A stretch of 64,000 nucleotides of DNA. It comes from Palaemon carinicauda. Taxonomy: Eukaryota; Arthropoda; Malacostraca; Decapoda; Palaemonidae. The notes beneath the pieces are model-generated. The model was not told the DNA's origin, did not search any database, and saw only the letters and a program-made list of their open reading frames with translations. The stretch covers positions 13,297,143 through 13,361,142 of the forward strand of contig NC_090744.1 in assembly GCF_036898095.1 (NCBI RefSeq), written 5' to 3'. The translations under genes and the position numbers were made by a program. This document shows, piece after piece, positions 57,118 through 64,000 of the stretch (position 1 is the first letter of the stretch; every line of letters begins with the position of its first letter).

Positions 57118-59249
57118 AGCTCCCTTGGGAGTTCCGTCAGGAGTTGCAGAAGGTCCGGAAACCATTCCGCGTGATGCCATAGCGGAGCTACTAGAGTCAT
57201 GGAACAGTTGACCGATAGTCTGGTCCTGTTGAGCACCCTTCTCATCAGACAGAAAGGTGGGAAGGCGTACACGTCGATGTTGTCCCACCGTTGCTGGAAA
57301 GCATCTTGCCAGAGTGCCTTGGGGTCCGGGACTGGTGAGCAGTACAGGGGCAGCTTGAAGTTCAAGGCTGTCGCGAACAAGTCCACCGTCGGGGAACCCC
57401 ACAAAGTCAGGACTTTGTTGGCTATCTGAGGATCCAAAGACCACTCGGTACTCACTATCTGCGAAGCCCTGCTCAGACTGTCGGCGAGCACATTCCTCTT
57501 GCCAGGAATGAAGCGAGCTGATAGTGTTATCGAGTGGGTTTCGGTCCACCTCAGAGTCTCTACTGCAAGATGGGATAGCTGTTGCGAAAAAGTGCCTCCC
57601 TGCTTGTTGATATAAGCCACTACCGTGGTGTTGTCGCTCATCACCACCCCGGAGTGACCCGCCAGGAACCGTTGGAACTGTTGAAGGGCCAGAAAGACGG
57701 CCTTCAATTCTAGCAGGTTGATGTGTAGGCACTTTTCTGATTCTGACCAAAGGCCTGAGGCCCTCTGGTTCAGAACGTGCGCCCCCCACCCTTCTTTTGA
57801 CGCGTCCGAAAACAGAGTCAATTCCGGGGGGAGGACGAGAAGACTCACTCCCTTTCGCAGGTTCTCGTCGGCCAGCCACCACCGCAAGTCCGTCTGTTCC
57901 AGAGACCCCATTGGGATCAGAGTGTCCGGGGAATCGGATCCTTGATTCCACCGGGACTTGAGCCGCCATTGAAGGGATCTCATCCTGAGGCGGCTGTTTG
58001 GAACCAGACGGGCCAGGGAGGATAGGTGGCCCAAGAGACGCAACCACGATTGGGCGGGGAGTTCTTTTCGCCTGAGGAAAGGTTCCGCCACCCTCCTCAG
58101 CCTTGCTATCCGGTCGTCTGATGGAAAGGCTTTGTGGAGATTGGTGTCTATTAGCATGCCTAGATAAACCAGTCGTTGGGACGGCTGCAGAGAGGACTTC
58201 TCGAGGTTTACCACGATCCCCAGATCCTGGCAAAGATCTAGAAGCCTGTCTCGGTGTCGAAGAAGGGTCGACTCCGAGTCTGCTAGGATCAGCCAATCGT
58301 CTAGGTAACGAAGGAGACGAATGCCGTTCCTGTGCGCCCAAGTCGAAATCAGGGTGAACACTCTGGTGAACACCTGAGGAGCTGTGGAGAGACCGAAACA
58401 CAGCACCTTGAACTGGTAGATCTTGTTGTCTAGGCAGAATCTCAGGTACTTCCTGGAAGACGGATGGATTGGGATCTGGAAGTACGCATCCTTTAGATCC
58501 AGTGTACACATGAAGTCTTGTGGTCTCACCGCAAGTCTGACCGTGTCTGCTGTCTCCATGCTGAACCGGGTTTGTTTGACAAACCTGTTCAGAGCCGAGA
58601 GATCGATGACGGGTCTCCAGCCTCCAGTAGCCTTCTTTACAAGAAAGAGTCGACTGAAGAAGCCTGGAGAGCCGTCCACGACCTCCTGGAAAGCACCCTT
58701 CTCGAACATGGTCTCGACTTCGCCCTGAAGGGCCAGCCCCTTTGCCGATCCCATGGCATAGGAGCTCAACGACACTGGATTCGCTGTCAGGGGAGGTTGA
58801 GATGACGTGAACGGGACGCGATAACCTTGGCCGATCACTGAGACCGTCCAAGCATCGGCCCCGAGATGTTGCCACCTGCGGACGCAACGCTGAAGGCATC
58901 CCCCCACAGGTGGACACGCAGGGGGACTGCCACCCCTAGGGCTTGCGGCCGCGGCCGCCACCCCTAGAAGTCTTGCCTCCCCTGGAGGACTTACCGCCCC
59001 TCTTGACCTTGGCTGGAAAGGGCTGGGGCTTAGACACCACTTTCTTAGCTGCCGGTGCCTGTTTGGGAGCCTTACGAGGCTGTTGCTGCTGTTGTGGCGG
59101 GGCTGGAGGCTTATAGGGCCGAGTTGTAAGGGCCCTGTGGAGGAGGGAGTCCGTGCTGGATTTCCTCCACCTCTCAGCCGTTCGCTCCAAGTCTTGAGGC
59201 TCAAACAGGCTCTCCCCCAGGAGGGAGGCATGTCGGAGCCTACACACAT
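56862..59249 (-). CDS. Pol (RT and RNase H) of DIRS B, intact
   Basis: A 795-residue open frame. RT motifs start near residue 200 (GGWRPVIDLSALN), with Asp251 (LDLKDAYFQIP) and YLDD at 315-318. RNase H acids are Asp482 (LFSDASKEGWG), Glu514 (LLELKA), Asp539 (VMSDNTT) and Asp590 (LADSLSR). Residues about 610-700 (VDLFATALNFKLPLYCSP, YAFPPF, APLWHHAEWF) form the conserved DIRS Pol end, where a Dam-like methyltransferase domain is described in the class; I do not see a clear catalytic motif of it. The ATG used overlaps Gag, so the first 110 residues may be Gag shadow and the start is uncertain. Confidence 0.92.
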   Translation of the reverse strand: MCVGSDMPPSWGRACLSLKTWSERLRGGGNPARTPSSTGPLQLGPISLQPRHNSSNSLVRLPNRHRQLRKWCLSPSPFQPRSRGAVSPPGEARLLGVAAAAASPRGGSPPACPPVGGCLQRCVRRWQHLGADAWTVSVIGQGYRVPFTSSQPPLTANPVSLSSYAMGSAKGLALQGEVETMFEKGAFQEVVDGSPGFFSRLFLVKKATGGWRPVIDLSALNRFVKQTRFSMETADTVRLAVRPQDFMCTLDLKDAYFQIPIHPSSRKYLRFCLDNKIYQFKVLCFGLSTAPQVFTRVFTLISTWAHRNGIRLLRYLDDWLILADSESTLLRHRDRLLDLCQDLGIVVNLEKSSLQPSQRLVYLGMLIDTNLHKAFPSDDRIARLRRVAEPFLRRKELPAQSWLRLLGHLSSLARLVPNSRLRMRSLQWRLKSRWNQGSDSPDTLIPMGSLEQTDLRWWLADENLRKGVSLLVLPPELTLFSDASKEGWGAHVLNQRASGLWSESEKCLHINLLELKAVFLALQQFQRFLAGHSGVVMSDNTTVVAYINKQGGTFSQQLSHLAVETLRWTETHSITLSARFIPGKRNVLADSLSRASQIVSTEWSLDPQIANKVLTLWGSPTVDLFATALNFKLPLYCSPVPDPKALWQDAFQQRWDNIDVYAFPPFCLMRRVLNRTRLSVNCSMTLVAPLWHHAEWFPDLLQLLTELPRELPPRHELLRQPHSGVPHRAVASLRLHAWRLSSVSSRREAFRNRLRRECLGTCEGPLRESTKRSGESFVVGVVEGVSLHSMPLFQQ

Positions 59250-60684
59250 CTACGGCGGGGACCTTCGGATGGAATCTCTCGGACACAGCATCGCGACGCT
59301 TCAACACCGAGTTGGCCCACAGGGTGGTAACCTGGTGCGCCAAAAACTCGATGGAGCGGGTGCCCGAGAGCAAGAAGGTCTCTAGGGCCTTCCTATTGGT
59401 CTCCTTGGACAAGTCCTCCGATCGCAATAGGATGCCCAGAGATCCTAACCAGAAGTCCAGCCACGAAGTGGCCTGCATGGCACACTTAGCGACCTTCTCG
59501 TGGTTAAGGATCTCTGCCGCCGAGAACGACACCTGCCGGGCAGAGAGTTTCTCCAAGGGAACTCCCTTCGCCAGCTCCTCCACAGAGTGATGGAGAGGAA
59601 GAGCGAGGTTGTGCTCACCCAGGATCTCGAAATACCTCCTCTGCTGAAGGCGAGGAGGAGGGATGAGTTTGTTCCCGGCAGTGGAACGACTGGAGGAGGC
59701 AAGAAGTGCGAGCTGAGTATTGGCCCTAGCTCTGGCACTCTTCAGCCCCCGAGACCAGGGCAGAGCTGCACTGGTCTTAGGGGCCTTCCGAACGTCAAAC
59801 ACTTCATCCAGAATCGTGTCTTTGCCTTCACGGGGGGGGATGACTGGATCCGTAAGACTGTTAAGTTGCCTTATCAGGCTTAGGACCTGCCAGAAGGCAT
59901 GTTCGGACTCTTGCTGTTCTCCTCCCTGCGGGCTGGCAGCTAAGTCTCCTGCCCCAGGAATCTCTTCCTGGGGTGATACGTGGACATTCCCCTGGGTAGT
60001 CGTGGGTTCCTGTCGAATCCTTGCAGAGGATTTAGGGATGGTCTTGGAATCCTTGGGTTCCCTCCTAGGAGGGATACAGGATCCCAACAACGAGGTTCGA
60101 GGGGCCCCTTCCTCACGAGACGATTCTCCTGCCTGAAGCGAAGTCTCCCCCCCTGGTGCCGAGGGGAAGACTACCGCCCCACTGGACTCACCTGAGGACG
60201 GAAAGGCCTCGTCCACGGGAGAAGGAGAGAGTACTCGTGCAGGAGAGGGGACCCTCAAGACCGACCTCTTGGGAACCAACTTCGCCCTGGGGGAAGTCAC
60301 CACGAAGTCCACTCCTCTCTTTCTCTTCAGCGCAGGAGAGACAGCCGCTGGTTTGTTACCCTGGCCGGCGAGTGCTGGTTTCATAACCCTCACTAACGCC
60401 CGTGCCAGCGGACCAAACCAAGTCTGCTGCTCAAAGGACACAGAGTCCGAAATCCTCGCTAAGGTGAAAGGGATCGGGCGATCCTTTGGAGTGGACACGA
60501 CGGTACCTGCCTGAAAAGAAGGTGGGGAAGAATGCTGTACTGATCTGTCTTCGTCCTGCAATACCAACCTGTGCTTGGATGGAGGTGATCCCGAGTGCCG
60601 TCTAGGAGCACGCGTCCCTGCTGCTACCACCGGCTGTGGAATTCGCCGCGAACTATGGTCGCGCGAGGGTGAACGGTCGCGCAA
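58936..60684 (-). CDS. Gag C-terminal part of DIRS B
   Basis: A 582-residue open frame. It contains LALPLHHSVEELAKG, VSFSAAEILNHEKVAKC and a basic Gly/Arg/Lys-rich end (RGGKSSRGGKTSRGGGRGRK), suited to nucleic-acid binding. The same blocks occur in Gag of element E. A frameshift near 60650 separates it from the repeat region upstream. Its stop at 58936 is followed in the same frame by the 974-codon recombinase frame starting at 58917. Confidence 0.82.
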   Translation of the reverse strand: MRDRSPSRDHSSRRIPQPVVAAGTRAPRRHSGSPPSKHRLVLQDEDRSVQHSSPPSFQAGTVVSTPKDRPIPFTLARISDSVSFEQQTWFGPLARALVRVMKPALAGQGNKPAAVSPALKRKRGVDFVVTSPRAKLVPKRSVLRVPSPARVLSPSPVDEAFPSSGESSGAVVFPSAPGGETSLQAGESSREEGAPRTSLLGSCIPPRREPKDSKTIPKSSARIRQEPTTTQGNVHVSPQEEIPGAGDLAASPQGGEQQESEHAFWQVLSLIRQLNSLTDPVIPPREGKDTILDEVFDVRKAPKTSAALPWSRGLKSARARANTQLALLASSSRSTAGNKLIPPPRLQQRRYFEILGEHNLALPLHHSVEELAKGVPLEKLSARQVSFSAAEILNHEKVAKCAMQATSWLDFWLGSLGILLRSEDLSKETNRKALETFLLSGTRSIEFLAHQVTTLWANSVLKRRDAVSERFHPKVPAVDVCRLRHASLLGESLFEPQDLERTAERWRKSSTDSLLHRALTTRPYKPPAPPQQQQQPRKAPKQAPAAKKVVSKPQPFPAKVKRGGKSSRGGKTSRGGGRGRKP

Positions 60685-61616
60685 AGGCGAATGGTTGCGC
60701 TGGTGATCGCGCGGGCGCGCAGGCGAGCGGTCGCGCGGGCGAGCGATCGCGCGGGCGCGCAGGCGTGAGGGTGGGCAGGTAAATGAACACGTGTCCGAGG
60801 CGACGAACGCAAGCGATGGCGCGACGGCGAGGGATCGTGCTGCCGCGTAGGTGAAGAAGATCGCTGGCGATAATGACCGCGTGATGGTAAGCGATGGCGA
60901 GCAGCATGTGTAGGTGAAGGATCGCGTGATAGGGTGCGATGGTGATCAGCATCCGTAAGAGGGCGGTCGTTCAGGGTTGTGCGATGAGGAGCAGCATGCG
61001 TAAGCGGGCGATCGTGCAGGGTTGTGCGATGGCGAGCAGCATGCGCAGGTGAATGATCGCGTGAAAGGGTGCGATGGTGATCAGCATCCGCAGGAGGGCG
61101 ATCGTTCAGGGTTGTGCGATGAGGAGCAGCATGCGTAAGCGGGCGATCGTGCAGGGTTGTGCGATGGCGAGCAGCATGCGCAGGTGAATGATCGCGTGAA
61201 AGGGTGCGATGGTGATCAGCATCCGCAGGAGGGCGATCGTTCAGGGTTGTGCGATGAGGAGCAGCATGCGTAAGCGGGCGATCGTGCAGGGTTGTGCGAT
61301 GGCGAGCAGCATGCGCAGGTGAATGATCGCGTGAAAGGGTGCGATGGTGATCAGCATCCGCAGGAGGGCGATCGTTCAGGGTAGTGCGATGAGGAGCAGC
61401 ATGCGTAAGCGGGCGATCATGCAGGGTCGTGCGATGGCGGGCAGCATGTGTAGGTGATCGCTGGCGAACTGGTGATCGCTGGCGAGCTGGTGATCGCTGG
61501 CGAGCAGAAGGTCGACGCGTGTCCTGTGAGAGGACAGGTGGAGCGGCGCGTTCACGAGCAGGAACGGGAAGATCGCTGGCACGTTGGCGAACATGTGTTT
61601 CTGACACGCGCAGCAC
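60624..61616 (-). CDS. His/Arg-rich repeat region of DIRS B Gag
   Basis: A 330-residue open frame with 45-residue (135-bp) tandem units, at about 60936, 61071, 61206 and 61341. Each unit has short motifs HAARHRTTLHDRP, HRTTLNDRP and HHRTLSRDHSP. It is preceded by RSP-type hexapeptide repeats (SPARQR). The composition is like an RS domain, so RNA or protein binding is plausible but unproven. It is in the same frame as the N-terminal part (61671-62954) but separated from it by two compensating frame changes near 61795 and 61620. Confidence 0.75.
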   Translation of the reverse strand: MLRVSETHVRQRASDLPVPARERAAPPVLSQDTRRPSARQRSPARQRSPVRQRSPTHAARHRTTLHDRPLTHAAPHRTTLNDRPPADADHHRTLSRDHSPAHAARHRTTLHDRPLTHAAPHRTTLNDRPPADADHHRTLSRDHSPAHAARHRTTLHDRPLTHAAPHRTTLNDRPPADADHHRTLSRDHSPAHAARHRTTLHDRPLTHAAPHRTTLNDRPLTDADHHRTLSRDPSPTHAARHRLPSRGHYRQRSSSPTRQHDPSPSRHRLRSSPRTRVHLPAHPHACAPARSLARATARLRARAITSATIRLCATVHPRATIVRGEFHSRW

Positions 61617-61670
61617 GATGTTGCGTAGCCACAGTACCAGGTGGATAGTGAGCAGGGAGTTCAGCAGGAA

Positions 61671-62954
61671 CTAAAGGGTGGTCAGAGACCGCAGGGCGAT
61701 GGTCCTCAAATGAGCGCTGACGCTCGGAAGAGAGCTGACGAGCAGGAGAGCGCTGGCGAGGGGGGCGAACATCAGGAGAGAGCCGACGAGCAGGCGAGCA
61801 GGAGATCGTCGACGAGCAGGAGATCGCTGGCGAGCAGGAGAGCGCTTGTGTGCTGGCCCTGCTCGCGTAAGGGAAGAATCCCTTAGCCCCGAAGGGACCG
61901 TTGCCCGTCGGGTGACGAGTTCTCCAGAAGGCGAAGATCCGGCAGGAGATGGTGAGCGGTCTGCAGAGAGGTTCAAGGAGGGCGGAGCAGTCGGTAGAGG
62001 CTGACGAGGAGAGTCCCCCCCGGGGGACGAAGACCCAAAAAGGCGCCTCTTAGTCCCCCTGTAAGGGGAAGGGAGGCCCTTGTGGCGTAGAGGGCGGTGA
62101 GCCTTACGGCGGAGGCTGCCTCGGGGGAGATCGTCGGGACCATCGGTCCTCCGAAGGGGAGTCTCCGTCAAAACACTTCCCTCAGAAGGAAGCTGGGCAG
62201 CAGTCGAGACCGAAGGACTCACTTCCCCCTTCGAAGGATGCACGGAAGGAGGAGGAGAGCCTAGAGCACCATCACCAGCAACAGCACCTGCGTCGGAAGG
62301 CCCAGCCACGTCGGAGGCCTCTGTCACCACGACGTCGACAATAGACAGAGGGTCTACCTCCGTTACCACCGGCGACTGTTTAACAGCGGCCCCCAACGAG
62401 ACAAGGTCAATAAGAGCGACCCTGGAGGGCAAGCCCTTAAGCCCCAGGGACGACCAAATCTGTAAAAGATCATCACTGGATAAGGCATTATTATCAATAA
62501 CCTCCCCCGGAGGAGGAGGGGGAACCGCCTCGCTATGGGAGGCGACGCCCTCTCCCCCCACCGAAGGTAGGGAAACAGAACAAGGGCCTGCGCTCCCACT
62601 CGGACGACTCTCCTTAGGAGGCGGACGAGGGGGAGCTTCGGAGGAGGTTTGGGCGGCGGAAGAAGAGTCCCGAGAACCTTCCTCCTTCAAGGCTAACCCC
62701 GGAGGAGAACGGTCTCTCTTGGACTTCTTCTTACGCCGACGGCCAAACCTCTCCCACTGGGAGGCAGACCACTCCCTGCACTCACGGCACATGTTATCCT
62801 GGTCGCACCGTCGGCCCCGACATTGAGGGCAGAGGGTGTGAGGATCCGTAATCACGTCCGACATGAAAGTCACACAAGGACGGCCGGCAACTCCAGGGCA
62901 TGTCCGCATATTAAATAAAAGAAAATAACTGAAGGTCAACTTCCAACCAATCAC
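61671..62954 (-). CDS. Gag N-terminal part of DIRS B
   Basis: The probable start is the internal Met at 62909 (MRTCPGVAGRPC), as in element E. A cluster of Cys pairs follows (CPQCRGRRC, then MCRECREW), then a strongly basic run RFGRRRKKKSKRD that could be a nuclear signal. The middle is Ser/Pro-rich with GLPSRVALIDLVSLGAAVK. The last 50 residues lie in a shifted frame after about 61795. Gag of elements A and E share the Cys cluster. Confidence 0.8.
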   Translation of the reverse strand: MIGWKLTFSYFLLFNMRTCPGVAGRPCVTFMSDVITDPHTLCPQCRGRRCDQDNMCRECREWSASQWERFGRRRKKKSKRDRSPPGLALKEEGSRDSSSAAQTSSEAPPRPPPKESRPSGSAGPCSVSLPSVGGEGVASHSEAVPPPPPGEVIDNNALSSDDLLQIWSSLGLKGLPSRVALIDLVSLGAAVKQSPVVTEVDPLSIVDVVVTEASDVAGPSDAGAVAGDGALGSPPPSVHPSKGEVSPSVSTAAQLPSEGSVLTETPLRRTDGPDDLPRGSLRRKAHRPLRHKGLPSPYRGTKRRLFGSSSPGGDSPRQPLPTAPPSLNLSADRSPSPAGSSPSGELVTRRATVPSGLRDSSLTRAGPAHKRSPARQRSPARRRSPARLLVGSLLMFAPLASALLLVSSLPSVSAHLRTIALRSLTTL

Positions 62955-63035
62955 GCAAGCTGAAAAGAAAAAGAAGAAAATTAAAGGCTGTCACGAAGGC
63001 GATGAACAGACACGTCTGATCACCGCCGAGCCAAA

Positions 63036-63220
63036 AGTGAAGTGAAGCAAGTCACCGGTGTGTGGAGGGGGGAGGGGTAGCAAGCTACCCTTCCCCACCC
63101 CCCGCTAACTAGCGCGGGGGTAATTAACCCTCGTTAAAAACTATTGGCTCGTCATTTCAGCTGCGCTAAAGTAAAACCCTTTGTAAATAGCGTGGTTTGT
63201 ATTTCGGTTACGGAACAAAT
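63036..63220. repeat. Right inverted terminal repeat of DIRS B
   Basis: Mirror of 55213-55371, extended by the unique outer end GTTTGTATTTCGGTTACGG to 63220. Confidence 0.88.
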
Positions 63221-64000
63221 AAATTTTTGAATATACTTACCCGCTGGTTATATAAAAGAGCTGAAGTTCCTGACGCCAGGGCAGAAATTCAAATCTCGCG
63301 CTATCGAAGATACGCCAGGTGTACCAACCGCACCCTAGCGGTAGAACAGGTGGAACTACACACCAACTCCAGTTCTTCCATGCCTCATAGCCATACCATA
63401 GGTAGTCTCTAGAGGGGAGGAGGGTGGGTGTTAAATTTATATAACCAGCGGGTAAGTATATTCAAAAATTTATCTTATTATGAAAATATCATTTTTAAAT
63501 ATAGAACTTACCCGCTGGTTATATAAAAGAGCTGATTGACACCCCTTGGTGGTGGGTCAGAAACAGCTACATATAGAAAATTCACTTAAGGGTTACATAC
63601 AATAAACTTAAGCAGTTCTCACCTGATAAGGAAGCTGACAGCAATGATACTCTGCCTCATTTCGTACGCTATCCTTAAGAGATCCAGTAATCCACTCGGG
63701 CTGAAAATCTCTAGGAGCTGTCAAACGGTACAGCCACCTATAACATGACAGAACCTCAACCAATACCCTTGTTCCGGGTGCACTCAAGGAACAAATTGAC
63801 CACCTAACCAAATCAAAGATTGCGGAAGACTGACGCCCAATCTCCACAAACAACCATAACAAACGAGTTCCAAGAGATAGAAAAGGGGTATTAGGAAAAA
63901 AGGGAACGTAGTGGTAGATCATTCACCTACTATCGCTTTAGCCGCTATAAAAGGACCCAACGTAAAAAAGTCCTCATAGCGAGTCTGAACATTCTTCAAA
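63221..64000 (-). mobile_element. DIRS-like retrotransposon D (3' end, cut by right window edge)
   Basis: It begins directly at the end of element B with AAATTTTTGAATATACTTACC, the same subterminal words as element C. The complementary region is at about 63430-63535 (CCAGCGGGTAAGTATATTC … ACTTACCCGCTGG). The outermost 20 bp, visible in the complementary region, are missing. A recombinase C-terminus follows at 63919. Confidence 0.85.
63919..64000 (-). CDS. Tyrosine recombinase C-terminus of DIRS D (partial)
   Basis: The last 26 codons before a TGA at 63919-63921 read LKNVQTRYEDFFTLGPF and end AIVGE. They match the end of the recombinase of element C (FYLKNV, YTLGPFVAT, VVGE). The catalytic residues lie beyond the window edge. 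Confidence 0.8.
   Translation of the reverse strand, partial: LKNVQTRYEDFFTLGPFIAAKAIVGE

Larger units (their letters stand above)
55167..63220 (-). mobile_element. DIRS-like retrotransposon B (near complete, about 8.05 kb)
   Basis: The ends are defined by the internal complementary region (about 55416-55520). There the complement of the left end (…CGAATTTGTC) meets the complement of the right end (ATTTGTTCCG…) at 55473/55474, as in a circular intermediate. Inverted terminal repeats of about 158 bp lie at 55213-55371 and 63036-63192. Minus-strand genes are Gag (62909-58936), Pol (59249-56862) and recombinase (about 57117-55993). There is no target duplication. This is the reference copy for the other elements in the window. 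Confidence 0.92.

Noticed and set aside
60890..61440. Regular repeats that could suggest a CRISPR array
   Set aside because: The units are 135 bp, contiguous, coding and without unique spacers; the genome is eukaryotic.
1..64000. A prokaryote-style operon, toxin or defence system
   Set aside because: No operons, no compact gene clusters and clear spliceosomal exons; all long frames are retroelement or transposase genes.

Overview
This is a eukaryotic, intron-rich, AT-rich window that I read as arthropod and most likely decapod crustacean. The inference rests on several DIRS-type (tyrosine-recombinase) retrotransposons, which are known to be abundant in decapods, and on repeat families that I recall from shrimp and crab genomes. 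There are no prokaryotic features, no rRNA or tRNA genes, and nearly every long open reading frame belongs to a transposable element.

The host content I can support is four small exons of one coiled-coil gene on the minus strand, at 51240-51321, 41183-41318, 7981-8091 and 7065-7188. Their splice sites and reading phases fit together in that order. From memory the joined peptide resembles the N-terminal fifth of the ciliary transition-zone protein CEP290. Introns of about 10 kb and 33 kb separate the first three exons and are filled with nested mobile elements. Three of the four exons carry a single disabling change (one stop, two +1 insertions), so this is either a decaying copy or a consensus containing errors.

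Layout. 1-4955: DIRS element A (minus strand, runs off the left edge). 4956-6773: a remnant of another DIRS plus a TTAA-flanked MITE, repeated in inverted orientation at 33999-37152. 6774-9706: host exons 3 and 4, two further MITEs and a pogo/Tigger-type MITE. 11040-15600: a diverged tandem array unusually rich in CRE (TGACGTCA), CCAAT and E2F-like sites. 16390-22290: two LINEs and LINE tails. 22300-23260: a BEL/Pao integrase relic. 24051-30802: rearranged DIRS element C, inserted into a LINE tail. 31380-41075: relics of mariner, Gypsy, DIRS and Tigger, a perfect 35-bp hairpin and LINE tails. 41183-51321: host exons 1 and 2, whose original intron of about 145 nt now holds a LINE that itself contains a DIRS (element E) and an RTE-like LINE. 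51371-54965: DIRS end fragments and a broken Tigger transposon. 55167-63220: DIRS element B, the most complete copy (Gag, RT/RNase H, tyrosine recombinase, inverted terminal repeats, internal complementary region). 63221-64000: the start of another DIRS (D).

The best candidates for something new are the CRE/CCAAT/E2F tandem array, the alternative reading frame that stays open through DIRS Pol and ends in the recombinase, and the TE-inflated CEP290-like gene. I did not find a cassette resembling a defence or metabolic system.
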